A stretch of DNA of 64,000 nucleotides from Phaseolus vulgaris (taxonomy: Eukaryota; Streptophyta; Magnoliopsida; Fabales; Fabaceae). Below the pieces are notes generated by a model, which worked only from the letters and a program-made list of their open reading frames with translations, was not told the DNA's origin and did no database searches. Position numbers and translations under genes: made by a program. The DNA lies in the NCBI RefSeq assembly GCF_000499845.2, contig NC_023758.2, positions 10,823,927-10,887,926 on the forward strand, in the 5' to 3' direction. How positions within the stretch are numbered: position 1 is the stretch's first letter; every line of letters starts with the position of its first letter. Positions 37,552 through 48,944 of this stretch are shown piece after piece.

Positions 37552-38734
37552 TCACTTGTTGTTGTAATAGAGCTCAGCTAGCTGCACTTGAACTCCTTCA
37601 AGTTGGTCATCCAAGTGTTGAAACCTGGCGTAAGTCATCTCATAGTGTGCCTTCTGCTCATCTGTGAGTATGTCCAGCCTGCTTAGCACCTGTCTTTCAA
37701 ACATAGACAGAGGTTCACCTCTGTACTCAGGTGCCTCATATGCAACTATTGCATTCTGACTCGTGACAGCAACATCTTCATGTTCAGCAGAATGTACTGG
37801 TGATTCGTCCATGTGTTGCACACCATCAGCATTTGCTTCTTCTTCATTTCCTTTAGGAGCAGATTCTTGCTCAGCCCTCTGTCCAGCATTTCTTCTAAAC
37901 CCAGCCATCTTCATCCTTATAGAATCCCATTTTCATGAGTGTGGAGTTATCTATTTCACTTGCAGCTTTAATAGATTCATTCCTTTCATTGGTAGTGTCC
38001 ACTTTAAAATGATCAATCAGTTTTGACACAAATATTGCATAGGGAAGACGATAATCAGGTAGTCTTGCAGATTTCAGCATATGTTCAACCATAGTACTTA
38101 CCCAATTTACCTTAAGCTGGTTCATGATGCAATACAGCAGTATCAAATCTTCCTCATGAAGTACAGCATGATTACTTCCTATAGGGGTAAGCTGCCAAGC
38201 AATTATATGAGCTAAGAGTCTAGGAATTAGAGTTAGGCTACCTGCGTGATACCTAGCTACTGGTTCAGTGGGATTCCTCACACAGCTTCTATAAAATTGC
38301 AATTTGTTGAATCCTTGAATTCCAGCAGTGTTTCCTTTGCTCACTTTCAGTCCTGAATATTTGATTCCACCCACACTGCTCCAGATTTCCCTAGTGATCT
38401 TCAGCTTCACTCCTTTTACATGGGAAACCAGATTTTTACCCTCTTGTTCAAGGTTGCAGTAAAACACCTTCACAAGGTCTGGATAAACATTTCCATTCAT
38501 CTCCAGAAATCCTTTCAGCTTTTGATGCTTGAGCAAGTCTTTGGCTTCTATCAGATTCTCCTCTCTCAGCCATGAGAACTCAAGCAGCTTGGGTACATTG
38601 ATTTGCTTCCTGCCAGTCTCATGTATGAACCTTGTCATTGCCTCTGAATCTCCAGCAAACCAGTTTTCCAAGATGCCTTGGCTGCTTTGAGATTGCTCCT
38701 TGGATTTCTTCTTTCTATGTGAGGAGGATGCCAT
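37552..38734 (-). pseudogene. Third ORF of element A ('envelope-like' position)
   Basis: Located between RT-RNase H and the 3' LTR, where SIRE elements carry an ORF historically called envelope-like. It starts MASSSHRKKKSKEQ with a basic N-terminus and includes FLEMNGNVYPDLVKVFYCNL and NLVSHVKGVKLKI. It also has TPIGSNHAVLHEEDLILLYC and DYRLPYAIFVSKL, all shared with elements B and C. After codon 279 a TAG (37895-37897) is met; the homologous tail (APEYRGEPLSMFERQVL, coiled coil to 37552) continues in another frame, so a frameshift near 37900 breaks it. No signal peptide is apparent and I see no convincing membrane segment. The sequence pattern suggests the plant 'putative transposon protein' domain family. 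Confidence 0.8.
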
Positions 38735-39298
38735 GCTTAATCTGTTTTTCCCTGCATCAATATATTAACATACAATTCTAGAAGAAAGACATTACAGATT
38801 ATTATTCAAAAGCAGAAACAAAACCTGTGGTGAAGCAATGTGCACCTGGACAGCTTATAGTGCAAGTGAGATGGTGTGAGGGACGAGCTAAATTGTGCTA
38901 GGTTTATATAGGATTATTAAACCAAAATTGAAAAACACAAATTTTAATTCAGGGCAATGTAATCAGATTTTGGAAATAATGAATTTTGAAGAAAAATCAA
39001 ATCCCACAGATATGCTACAGATTTTATTCCAATGGTGCAGCAGGTTCAGGTGTGGATTCACGTAAGAATATCTTGGAACCTGATTTTGGTACATCAAATC
39101 TGTTGCATCTACACAAAATCCAATTAGTTAGGATACCCACACATTAATTTGCATGGATCTGCTGGTCAATAATCGTAAAGGCAGTCAACAATAAAGTGAG
39201 AGAGAGACAAAATAAATCTTTCTCTTTCCTAGTCACATCTGTGATTTCTGAAACAGGGAACGAAACATGTTAAAACATAAAACAACAGATTGAAATTT

Positions 39299-41032
39299 TC
39301 ACTGCAAAGGACAATTTAAGCTAATAATACCCAATTCATTTAGAAGAAAGTGAAACCTGTCTTTAGCAAGTGGTTTAGTGAATAGATCAGCCAGTTGAAA
39401 TTCAGTACCAATGAATTGTATATCACATGTTCCATTAGCTATATGTTCTCTTAGAAAGTGATGTCTAATTTCAATGTGTTTAGTCCTTGAGTGCATGACA
39501 GGATTCTTAGATAGATTTATGGCACTAGTATTATCACAATTTATAGGTATGTTATTTAACAGAATTCCAAAATCACTTAGCTGCTGCCTTAGCCATAAGG
39601 TTTGAGCACAACAACTTCCAGCAGCTATGTATTCTGCTTCTGCTGTGGAGAGAGCAACACAAGCTTGCTTTTTGCAATGCCAAGAGATTAGACTTGATCC
39701 AAGCATGTGACAAGTCCCACTTGTGCTCTTCCTATCAACTTTGCAGCCTGCAAAATCAGAATCTGAAAAACCAATCAAATTTAAAGATACCTTGTTAGGA
39801 TACCACAATCCAACATCCTTAGATCCTTGCAAATATTTCAGAATTCTCTTTGCTGCATTGTAGTGTGATTCCTTTGGATCAGATTGATATCTAGCACATA
39901 AACATACAGCAAACATAATGTCAGGCCTGCTGGCAGTTAGGTATAATAAGGAACCAATTAAACCCCTATACTTCGTTTGATCCACTGATTTTCCTGCAGA
40001 ATCTTGATCCAGCTGACAACTTGTTGAAATAGGAGTGCTGATTGCTTTGCATTGATTCATATCAAACTTCTTGAGCAGTTCCTTGCAGTATTTTTCTTGG
40101 CTTATGAAAATTCCATCCTTGAGTTGCTTAACTTGTAGTCCAAGGAAGAAATTCATTTCTCCTAACATTGACATCTCAAACTCACTTTTCATGGTTTTCA
40201 CAAAGTCTTCACACATCTCTTCATTTGTGGATCCAAAGATAATATCATCTACATAGACTTGCTCAAGTATGATATCTTCACTTTTCTTCTTTAGAAAGAG
40301 AGTTTTATCTGAATTGCCACGGCTATAACCTTGAGAGAGCAGAAATTCACTTAGCCTTTCATACCATTGCCTAGGTGCTTGCTTCAATCCATATAAGGCT
40401 TTCTTAAGCATATACACATGTTCTGGATTTTTGTGATCTTCAAACCCTGGAGGCTGAGATACAAACACCTCTTCATTAATGTAGCCATTTAGAAATGCAC
40501 TCTTGACATCCATTTGAAACAGCTTGAAACCTTGTATGCTGGAAAATGCTAGAAGAAGTCTGACAGCTTCAAGACGTGCTACTGGTGCATAGGTTTCACC
40601 AAAATCAATACCTTCTTCTTGGTTATACCCTTTAGCAACTAGTCTAGCTTTATTTCTAGTGATAGCTCCATGTTCATCCATCTTGTTCCTGTACACCCAC
40701 TTGGTTCCTATGATGTTCATCTCATGCTTTCTTGGAACCAAAGTCCATACTTCATTGTATTCAAACTGGTTCAGCTCTTCCTGCATTGCTGTTATCCAAT
40801 TGCAGTCTTGCAGTGCTTCTTCCAGGATTTTAGGCTCAATCTGTGACACGAAAGCTACTGTTCTGCAGAAATTGTTGAGTGAATTCCTTGTTGATACTCC
40901 TTTCTCAATTTTACCAATTACATTGTCAAGAGTGAGATCCCTTGGTGTCTTCCATTCTTTAGACAGTCCTACATTCACAGTAGATTCTTTAACAAAATTT
41001 GGATTAGTAGCATCAAGCTCACTAGACTGATT
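39299..41032 (-). CDS. Reverse transcriptase-RNase H part of element A pol
   Basis: The frame is the same as protease-integrase, separated from it by a single TAG (41033-41035). RT landmarks in order: GTKWVYRNKMDE, ARLVAKGYNQEEGIDF, APVARLEAVRLLLAF, FQMDVKSAFLNG, ALYGLKQAPRQWYE and QVYVDDIIFGS (catalytic YVDD). The RNase H part shows GFSDSDFAG (D), STAEAEYIA (E) and CDNTSAINL (D), ending ADLFTKPL. All key residues are intact through the stop at 39299. The 559-codon frame from 40978 is the longest uninterrupted piece. Confidence 0.9.
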   Translation of the reverse strand, partial: NQSSELDATNPNFVKESTVNVGLSKEWKTPRDLTLDNVIGKIEKGVSTRNSLNNFCRTVAFVSQIEPKILEEALQDCNWITAMQEELNQFEYNEVWTLVPRKHEMNIIGTKWVYRNKMDEHGAITRNKARLVAKGYNQEEGIDFGETYAPVARLEAVRLLLAFSSIQGFKLFQMDVKSAFLNGYINEEVFVSQPPGFEDHKNPEHVYMLKKALYGLKQAPRQWYERLSEFLLSQGYSRGNSDKTLFLKKKSEDIILEQVYVDDIIFGSTNEEMCEDFVKTMKSEFEMSMLGEMNFFLGLQVKQLKDGIFISQEKYCKELLKKFDMNQCKAISTPISTSCQLDQDSAGKSVDQTKYRGLIGSLLYLTASRPDIMFAVCLCARYQSDPKESHYNAAKRILKYLQGSKDVGLWYPNKVSLNLIGFSDSDFAGCKVDRKSTSGTCHMLGSSLISWHCKKQACVALSTAEAEYIAAGSCCAQTLWLRQQLSDFGILLNNIPINCDNTSAINLSKNPVMHSRTKHIEIRHHFLREHIANGTCDIQFIGTEFQLADLFTKPLAKDRFHFLLNELGIISLNCPLQ

Positions 41033-42385
41033 CTATTGCATAATTGTTCTTAAATCATCCATACCAGGTTCATCCATAACAGATTTGGGCACAAAAAAAT
41101 CTGTTTCATCAAACACAACATGTATAGATTCTTCAACTGCAAGCAATCTTTTGTTATACACTCTATAAGCATGACCATTTATAGCATAACCAATATGTAT
41201 TCCTTCATCTGATTTAGGATCAAACTTCCCCAGATTATCTTTACCATTATTTAAAACAAAGCATTTGCAGCCAAACACCCTAAGATGACTAATGCTAGGC
41301 TTCCTACCTTTATACAATTCATAGGGAGTTTTCTTAAGAATTGGTCTAATCAATGTTCTGTTAAGCACATAAGAAGCAGTATATACAACATTAGCCCAAA
41401 AATATTTAGGTAAACCAGATTCATTTAGCATAGTCCTAGCTAACTCTTCTAGTGATCTATTCTTTCTTTCAACAACACCATTTTGTTGGGGTGTCCTAGG
41501 AGCAGAATAACTATGTATGATCCCATGTTTTTCACAATATTTATCAAACTTTGCATTTTGAAATTCTCCCCCATGATCACTACGAATCTGTTTTATCCTA
41601 TTTTCATTTTCATTATGCAGAACCTTAGCAAGTTTCTTAAAGGCTTTATATGCATCATTTTTAGAAGCAAGAAACAAAGTCCATGTATATCTTGAAAAGT
41701 CATCAACAATCACCAAAGCATAGTAATTTCCAGCTAAGCTAGCAGTCCTAGATGGTCCAAACAAGTCCATATGCAAAACATCCAAAGCTTTATTTGAAGA
41801 AACCATATCTTTTGATTTAAAAGAAGTTCTAATCTGTTTTCCCTTTACACAGGCATCACACAATCTGTTATTTTGAAACTTTATGTTTGGTAAACCAGAA
41901 ACAAGTTCCTTAGATTTTAGCTTATTCAAGTGATTTGTGTGAATGTGAGCTAGTCTCCTATGCCACAACCAAGACTCATCATTTTTAGATAGCAAACACT
42001 CATTTTCAGAACAACTCTTTATAATGTCTAGGAGATAAATGTTGTTTACCCTTTTTCCAGTGAACAGCACCTTACCAGAATTTTCATTTGAAATTGTACA
42101 AGTGTTGCCTTCGAAATTGACCTTGTACCCCTTGTCACACAGCTGGCTAATGCTTAGAAGACTATGTTTTAGCCCTTCAACATATAGGACATTCTCAATA
42201 GTAGTTGAGTCTTTAGTACCAACATCTCCTCTTCCAAGAATTTTTCCTTTATTGTTATCTCCATATGTGACATGCACTTCAGCTTTGAGTTTCAAATTTA
42301 TGAACTGAGTCACATCACCAGTCATGTGTTTTGAGCAGCCACTATCAAGATACCACTGGTTTCTCCTGCTGTTTTTCTGCAACAA
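41033..42385 (-). CDS. Protease-integrase part of element A pol
   Basis: Open for 450 codons. WYLDSGCSKHMTGD at the N-terminus is the copia aspartic protease active site (D-S-G). LWHRRLAHIH with a later CDACVKGKQ forms the integrase zinc-binding region. The DDE core shows LHMDLFGP (D), IRSDHGGEF (D) and QQNGVVERKNRSL (E). The segment PYELYKGRKPSISHLRVFGC follows, as is usual in copia. It is out of frame with gag and begins with no ATG, so expression from this copy would need a fusion that is now broken. It ends at an in-frame TAG. Confidence 0.88.
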   Translation of the reverse strand: MLQKNSRRNQWYLDSGCSKHMTGDVTQFINLKLKAEVHVTYGDNNKGKILGRGDVGTKDSTTIENVLYVEGLKHSLLSISQLCDKGYKVNFEGNTCTISNENSGKVLFTGKRVNNIYLLDIIKSCSENECLLSKNDESWLWHRRLAHIHTNHLNKLKSKELVSGLPNIKFQNNRLCDACVKGKQIRTSFKSKDMVSSNKALDVLHMDLFGPSRTASLAGNYYALVIVDDFSRYTWTLFLASKNDAYKAFKKLAKVLHNENENRIKQIRSDHGGEFQNAKFDKYCEKHGIIHSYSAPRTPQQNGVVERKNRSLEELARTMLNESGLPKYFWANVVYTASYVLNRTLIRPILKKTPYELYKGRKPSISHLRVFGCKCFVLNNGKDNLGKFDPKSDEGIHIGYAINGHAYRVYNKRLLAVEESIHVVFDETDFFVPKSVMDEPGMDDLRTIMQ

Positions 42386-42560
42386 AACAGATTTAGCACT
42401 TATGGTACCCCTTTAGTCTAGGGTCCAGCATGATTAATACCTTTTCCTTAGGAAGCCATTTGGCCAATCCTTTAAGAACAAGGTACCTCCTAACTTTACA
42501 ATTTTTAGATACATGACCAGACTTCATACAATAAAAACATGTTGCAATATGCATTGTTTT

Positions 42561-44105
42561 TTAATAACTAAAAGAGGAAAAACCTGTTTTGGAAGGAACA
42601 AAGAAACTGGACAGCTTTTTCACATTACCTTTCATTCCAGGATTATATCCTAAACCATTTTTATTGAAAACAGCATTCTGTGAACCTAATAGGGTTTCAA
42701 GATTTTCTCTTCCCTTAGTGAAATTTGAAAGTGTTTTTAACAAATACTCAACCTGTTTTTCCAGCTTTTTACAATTATCACAAGTTTTAATTGATGCATG
42801 CAAACATGTCAATTCAAGACTGATAAATTCAGTTTTAGCTTTGTGCAGTTCTTCTTCAAGAGCTTTGACCTTTGGTTCAAGTACCCTATTTACTCTATTC
42901 AATCTGTTGCACATTATAGCCAACCTGTTTGCTTCATCATGTGTTTCCTTAAAGGCTATTAGCAGCTGATCATAGTTTTCAGAATCAGTGGAGAAATTAC
43001 TTACTGAGTCAGAGTTGGATCCCTCATCATTCACCATGAAGCAAAGATTTGCTTCTTCACTTTCAGTTGAGGAATTACTAGATGAGGATACATCATTTTC
43101 TTCCCATGAGATATATGCTCTTCTACCTTTGCCTTTGTCACTCCTTTTGCTTGCTGATTTTTCTTTACTTTGATTGTTTGGACAATCAGTTTTTATATGA
43201 CCTGGTTTACCACATCCAAAGCACGTGTAATTGGAAGAATTTGAATCATTAGGTTGTTTGGAATACCTCTTTCTTTGCTGAGTTCTGTCACGGTTTTTCT
43301 TTATAAGAAATCTGCTGAATTTTCTAGTGAGAAGACTCACAGTCTCATCATGTTCTGGATCACCTTCTTCCTCACTTGTATCATGTTCCATGGTAGTTTT
43401 CATAGCAATTCCTTTGGCCTTCTTTTCCACTGTTTCTTGTTCTTTCAATCTTTTCAGCTCAATTTCATGTTCTATCAGCTTTCCAAAAAGTGCAGCAGTG
43501 AACATCTTGGATAAATCTCTGGATTCTGAGATTGCTGTTACCTTAGGCTGCCAGCTCCTATCAAGACATTTTAATACCTTAATGTTAAGCTCTTCCTTGT
43601 CAAAGACTTTACCAAGGCCAGTGAGGTGATTTACAATGTGTGTAAATCGTTTCTGCACATCTGCAATACTTTCTTCAGATTGCATTCTGAACAGCTCATA
43701 CTCCTGAATGAGTGAATGCTTCCTTGCCCGTTTCACATCATCAGTCCCTTCATGAGTCACCTCTAGTACATCCCACATCTCCTTTGTTGAGTTACATTGA
43801 GAAACTCTAAAGAAATCATCCATATTCAATGCAGAGGTGATGATATTCTTGGCTAAGGAGTCATATTGGGCCTTCTTCTTCTCGGTTTCACTCCATTCAG
43901 ACCAAGGCTTCTTTATTGTTTCATCTTTGACAACCTGCATAGGTATGAAAGGTCCACTGACCACTGCATCCCAGATTCCCATGTCAATAGATTCCATAAA
44001 GATCTTCATCCTGATTTTCCAGAAAGCATAGTTAACACCACCAAACATAGGAGGTCTATTAATAGACGCACCTTCAGCAAAAGGCATTTTAAACTCAGAC
44101 ATCAT
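42561..44105 (-). CDS. Gag of element A
   Basis: Structural nucleocapsid protein of the copia element; 514 codons from ATG at 44105 to TAA at 42561. The N-terminal part (GASINRPPMFGG, then FWKIRMKIFMES) is the standard start of SIRE-type gag, followed by the gag core up to about residue 220. A CCHC zinc knuckle (CFGCGKPGHIKTDC) lies near residues 290-305, then an acidic Ser-rich region and a long coiled coil. A second knuckle, CFYCMKSGHVSKNC, sits in the same frame just after the TAA (about 42481-42540), so the stop probably truncates a longer gag. The longer open frame running back to 44177 enters the LTR and uses a non-ATG start, so I took the ATG. Confidence 0.85.
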   Translation of the reverse strand: MMSEFKMPFAEGASINRPPMFGGVNYAFWKIRMKIFMESIDMGIWDAVVSGPFIPMQVVKDETIKKPWSEWSETEKKKAQYDSLAKNIITSALNMDDFFRVSQCNSTKEMWDVLEVTHEGTDDVKRARKHSLIQEYELFRMQSEESIADVQKRFTHIVNHLTGLGKVFDKEELNIKVLKCLDRSWQPKVTAISESRDLSKMFTAALFGKLIEHEIELKRLKEQETVEKKAKGIAMKTTMEHDTSEEEGDPEHDETVSLLTRKFSRFLIKKNRDRTQQRKRYSKQPNDSNSSNYTCFGCGKPGHIKTDCPNNQSKEKSASKRSDKGKGRRAYISWEENDVSSSSNSSTESEEANLCFMVNDEGSNSDSVSNFSTDSENYDQLLIAFKETHDEANRLAIMCNRLNRVNRVLEPKVKALEEELHKAKTEFISLELTCLHASIKTCDNCKKLEKQVEYLLKTLSNFTKGRENLETLLGSQNAVFNKNGLGYNPGMKGNVKKLSSFFVPSKTGFSSFSY

Positions 44106-44134
44106 ACAAACACTTGAGCAAAATACAAGCCCTA

Positions 44135-44147
44135 GCTCTTGATACCA
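44135..44147 (-). promoter_or_regulatory. Primer binding site of element A (initiator Met tRNA type)
   Basis: The minus strand reads TGGTATCAAGAGC two bases from the LTR, close to the TGGTATCAGAGC used by plant copia elements. It primes minus-strand cDNA synthesis from the tRNA 3' end. Confidence 0.85.
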
Positions 44148-44149
44148 AT

Positions 44150-45736
44150 TGTTAGGTCTATTAGTGTCTAAGTTCAAGAGGGGAGGGGTGAATTGAGCTT
44201 ATAAAATTTTCGCAAGAACACACAATTTTTCAGTATTCCAGAGGCAAAAAGAACAGATTGTTTTTACATGAAACAGATTGATTCTTCAGAGCAGTCTTGG
44301 CACAATTTGAATTTGTTCAATATAAGATTGTGATCAACAGAGAAATATAACAGAACCAGATCAGCTTAATATTGTGAGGATGAAGGATACAGCTATGCTT
44401 AGAAATCAAACAAAATTACTCAACACAAGATTTTAAGAAGAATGATCCTTTCTCAGATTTTAATGAATGGCCAGTTTGTTCACAAATCACTTAAACCATT
44501 ATATACAGCAACCTTGTTTATGATCAGAGGACTTTAACAAATCAGAAAGAACAGTTTTCACTTAAACCCAGAATTAACAGATTCAATTTCAAAAGAACAG
44601 ATTTAGTTCTTGACAGAATTAAGCAAAACCAGAAATGAGTGCAAGGATGAGAAGACAAGGCACACAAGTTTTTATACTGGTTCACTCATACAGAGCTACA
44701 TCCAGTCTCACCTTACCCCAAGGTGGAATTCACTAAGAACAGTACCAATTACTTACAAACACAACAGTTCTTGAACACTACAAGAACAACACACACAATG
44801 CTGAAAAACCCTATTTCAGCACACCTTGCACTCCAAGAAACCCTATCAAGGAGTGACTAACACTTACACCTTTACAAGACAGAATAAAGGAAAGATTACA
44901 CCTGAAAAGAAGATGCAAGAACTCAAAACCAGTAGTTCAATTTGCTGCAGAACTGTACCAGCACCTTCACCAAGATCAAAGGTTTCCTAGAACAAGCACA
45001 CTTGAAAATCTCTTTGGAAAACCTTTCAAAACTCTTTCAATCCTTCTTCTCACATGGAAAATGTTTGATCTCTGTCAAAAACGTAATTGCTCAGCTCCCT
45101 TTTCATGTGAGAGAGACTTTTCTTTATATAGAAAACAGTTTCTAACCTCTTTTCAAAAAACAGTTGAAAAGCAGTTATGAAAACAACAGATTCATTTTTG
45201 AACTTAACAGATTTATTTTGTGAAACCCGCCAACTCAGCTAACTGAAATAACTGTCTGAGTTGTACCTTTGGTGCCCTAACTAACTTGTGAAAAACCTTT
45301 CAACTCACCAAAGAATAAACCTGTTCTTTCTCAGTAAAACAGATTAAAATATAGCAAACAGGCCAGCTCAGCTTTAACTGAAATAACTAACTAAGCTTTA
45401 CCTGTGGTGCCCTAACAGAATTTAGAAAAGCTTTTTAACAGAGAAGAAATAAACAGATTCTTTCTCCATAAAACAAATTTATTTGTGTACTGTTTTAAAA
45501 CTGTTAAAAACATTTTAAAAAGCTTTTCAAAAACCATTTAACCACGTCATGTGCTTGATCTAGACTTGGTTAGGCATCTAGGATAGGTTATACAGCAAAA
45601 GGCAATCATACACAGTTACATGCCTAATTACAAATGAATCTAAAAACCTATTACAATCTTCAAAGCACTCAAGCCATTTTCTTCATCAAACACACATCAA
45701 GCCTTGGTAGGGAAGAAGCTTCCTCCAGCTTCAACA
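44150..45736 (-). repeat. Right LTR of element A (5' LTR)
   Basis: 1587 bp, near-identical to 35551-37135. The differences I can see are G/A at base 5, a 2 bp AT insertion in CAGTATTCCAG, A/G in GATACA(A/G)CTATG, and G/A in GTGCA(G/A)GGATG. Confidence 0.95.
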
Positions 45737-45741
45737 GTATA

Positions 45742-46150
45742 TATTGTTGCAGTTGATGATATGGGAGTTAGTTATGGATCTTAGGATGTTATTTTTGCCG
45801 ATATGCCCTCTTTGGAGAGTTTCCATAAATTAGATGATTTGTTACAAAAAATGACTTTTTTCCTGCTGAAAATTATGGTCTTTTAGAATGATTCCCTTAA
45901 TTCAAATATGAAATTAATGCAACATGTCCTAAATTTATTGTTACTAAACGAGTTATTTTTAAATTTGTTTCTCAGAATTTGGACATGCAAAATTATTTTG
46001 AGTCTCTTTTAATGATGAAAAAAAAAGGCTCAAGCAGTGAAGATGATGGTGTTGGTGTTGTCGTCAACGATAAAACATTTAGCAATGAAAGTAGGTTTGA
46101 TGTTATAGATAGAGGTGAGTTATCTTTTTTTGTGGTTGAGGGATAACCTG
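45742..46150 (+). pseudogene. LINE-type ORF1 relic (right part)
   Basis: Sequence continuing across the element A insertion from 35550. It has no intact frame; a short acidic stretch occurs near 46032-46090. Assigned to the relic only by continuity. Confidence 0.35.
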
Positions 46151-48912
46151 CCTTATTTCGTCATTGTCTCGTGTGAGCTACAAACTATCCAGAAAATGTC
46201 TTAGTTAAACAAATCTACTAATCCTGTTTATTTCTTTTTTTTATATATATATAACAAATTGCAGTCGTCTGAACAATCCAACTCATATTGTCAAGTAAAG
46301 TTGATCATATTAAAAAAAATAGCTTCTTATTTATTTTTTAAATTTTAGCATAACTTATCAAGTTTATAAAACCTTCTATTTTTTTCTTTTAAAAATCTCT
46401 ATTGGTCAAACTCAATATAAAAGATAAAATTCATTTTTTTTTAAAATTAAAGAGATCAATCTGAAAACCAATAAGGGAACGAATTTAGTTTAGAAAATAA
46501 AAACTATTTAATTTGGTAAACTTTACATATAAAAAAAAAAAAAACTCTGTAGGGGGAAAGTAAATACCAAAATATTCAAACTTTGATCGAAGAAAAATAA
46601 AAAATTGACTATTTTAATTAATTAATATCAATTAATTTTAGTTTAAATGTGAACAACATACGTGACACTTAATATGTTGTTTTAGTTAAATATTTTATAA
46701 GAAGCACTTTTTATAACTTTTAAAGTTACCTTTATAACATATAAAAAAGCATTGAAGTATTTTTCTTCTTCTGAATTTTAGCTCTTATATTTTAAAAGAT
46801 TTTAAATATGATTTTAAAGGTACTTTTTCTAGAACGAGAAGAAACACAACAAAATATACCTCAACTTTATGTCCATGAAATCAAGAATTTGATAAAAAAA
46901 AAAACTATTTTATATAAACACCTTAATTTAATAGAATTGTAACAAAATGAATTTTACGTGCTCTCGATAAAAAAAATCATTGAAACTTGCAAGAAACGAA
47001 TAGGGGTTAGATTTATACTTTTTTTTTATATATATAAAAGGGTATATTTAGTGATAAAAGCAGAAATAAAGAAAAGGGAAGTGAAAATAGAAATTTAAGG
47101 TAGTATATAGTAAAGGCCCTAACTTGTGTGTTCATGAGGCTCGGTCAATTAAATTAATTGAGGTTCCTGCAACTTCATAGTAATATTATCCACATACTTC
47201 TTAAAATACCAAAACCATCCTGTAATCCGTAATTATTTTCTTAAAGAAAAAAAATTGGATTGTAAAATATGAAAGGTATTTTAAAAATACCTTTCAAATT
47301 ATACAATTCGAGAGGTGTAAATAGAAAAAATATATTATGGATAAAATGGTCTTTTCACCTGGCCTTTGGGGTGTTCAGAAAGTTTATGGAGGTGCAGGAA
47401 GAATTGTTCAAGTTCAATTCGAGTCATTATTTCTTTATGCACCCTATATATATTTATGTGCACTTCTCTGGAGATGGTTAAAAGATCAAGATTGCTTCTT
47501 CATGTACTCCATCACTTTTTCAGCCACCTCGTACTAACACTGATTTAACCACTATACATATATTAAGAAATTAAAAACTAAACTTAATTTTTACTTTACC
47601 TATCTTCTCATTTTTCGTTCCGAAACATTAACTCCCACTAGCAAAGGGTGTCAATGCGTTGTTTTGTGTCGATCTCAACTGACGAAAAAGTGTGTCAGTG
47701 GTTGCATCATTTTGTGTCGGCCTGAGTCGACACAAAGTGTTTAATAAATATTATTTTTTTTTCTTCCACGTTCAATTTCTCTCAATTTTTAAAATTCTAA
47801 ATTTACAAATCCTAATCTTCAATCTTCTTCCTCCATTTTTTAGTCACTCTCTCGTCGATGTCTTCCTCCCTTTGGCGTTGAGTCTTTTTGTCGGCACTCT
47901 CTTTCTTTGTCGACGCTTCCTCTTCGCAGTAACATGTTCTCTTCTCTCCCTTCGCTCTCAAGCTTCCATCTTTCTCTTATCTATTTTTTTTTAACTTTTT
48001 TATTTATTCATTTCTTTATTTTATCTCCACCTTCACGTCCAACTTTTCGAAGGTTAAACTCCCTCTTCATTGATATTTTCTTCGACAAAGGTTTAAATTG
48101 CTGAAAGATAAATTTAAATTCCTGAAAGGTTTCTGTTTTGATTTAGATTTGAATGTCTTGTGGTTTTGTTGATTGAGCTGTTGGTTTTGTTTGTAATTAT
48201 TTTTTATGATTGTTGGGTAATTTACAAGTTGTATTGTGGTTTATCATTGTTTCTGTTCATGATTGCTGACTTTGTTTTGATTTGGGAAATTTTGTGGGAA
48301 TTTATGTGAGTTTCGTGGTGAGTGAATTTTAGTGTAAAAAATAATAAATTCATGCTATAAATGTTTTAATGTAAAGATTGTAAATGTAGGAATTAAATAA
48401 GAATGTGAGAAGAAAGCATGTAATATATAGGTAATATAATTACATAGATTTGTCAAAATAATTAGCTTCGCAATAAAAAATTTGGCATTGGATCTATTTT
48501 TCTATTATTTTAAAAAATTATTTTGTTTAAAATATTTATTATATATATATATATATTATAAGAAATTAAAAGTTAATGGTGTATAAAATAGCAGGGTGGC
48601 AGATAGCAAAAGTGATGGGCCAGTTGAATGAGCCTATGTTTTAAAATTTAGTGCATATATAATAATTGTGGTGTAGATAGAAAAAGCTGGGCAGCAGAAT
48701 GGCCCAGGCTTGACAAAACATTGTACAGATATATGAAGTATATGATGCAAATAGTAAAGTCTGGAAATGGGAATATCAAAAACAGGGGTCTGATAAGTAT
48801 TTGTTCTAATTAGTAATATTTAGATTTTTCAAAATAATTAAATTCTCATTAAAAAATTATTACTGGATATATATATATTTTTTAACAAATTATTTATTTA
48901 ATATATATATAT

Positions 48913-48944
<32 letters not shown>

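Larger units (their letters stand above)
35551..45736 (-). mobile_element. SIRE-type Ty1/copia retrotransposon A, full length
   Basis: A 10.2 kb element bounded by LTRs 35551-37135 and 44150-45736, with a perfect 5 bp TSD GTATA (35546-35550 and 45737-45741). On the minus strand the order is 5' LTR (right), Met-tRNA primer site, gag, protease-integrase, RT-RNase H, a third ORF, polypurine tract, 3' LTR (left). By eye the LTRs differ by about three substitutions and a 2 bp indel, so insertion was recent. The coding region nonetheless has stops and frameshifts. It interrupts a LINE ORF1 relic. Confidence 0.95.

Noticed and set aside
47692..48104. Overlapping Ser/Phe-rich frames up to 100 codons
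   Set aside because: Pyrimidine-rich low-complexity DNA; no start context, motif or splice evidence.
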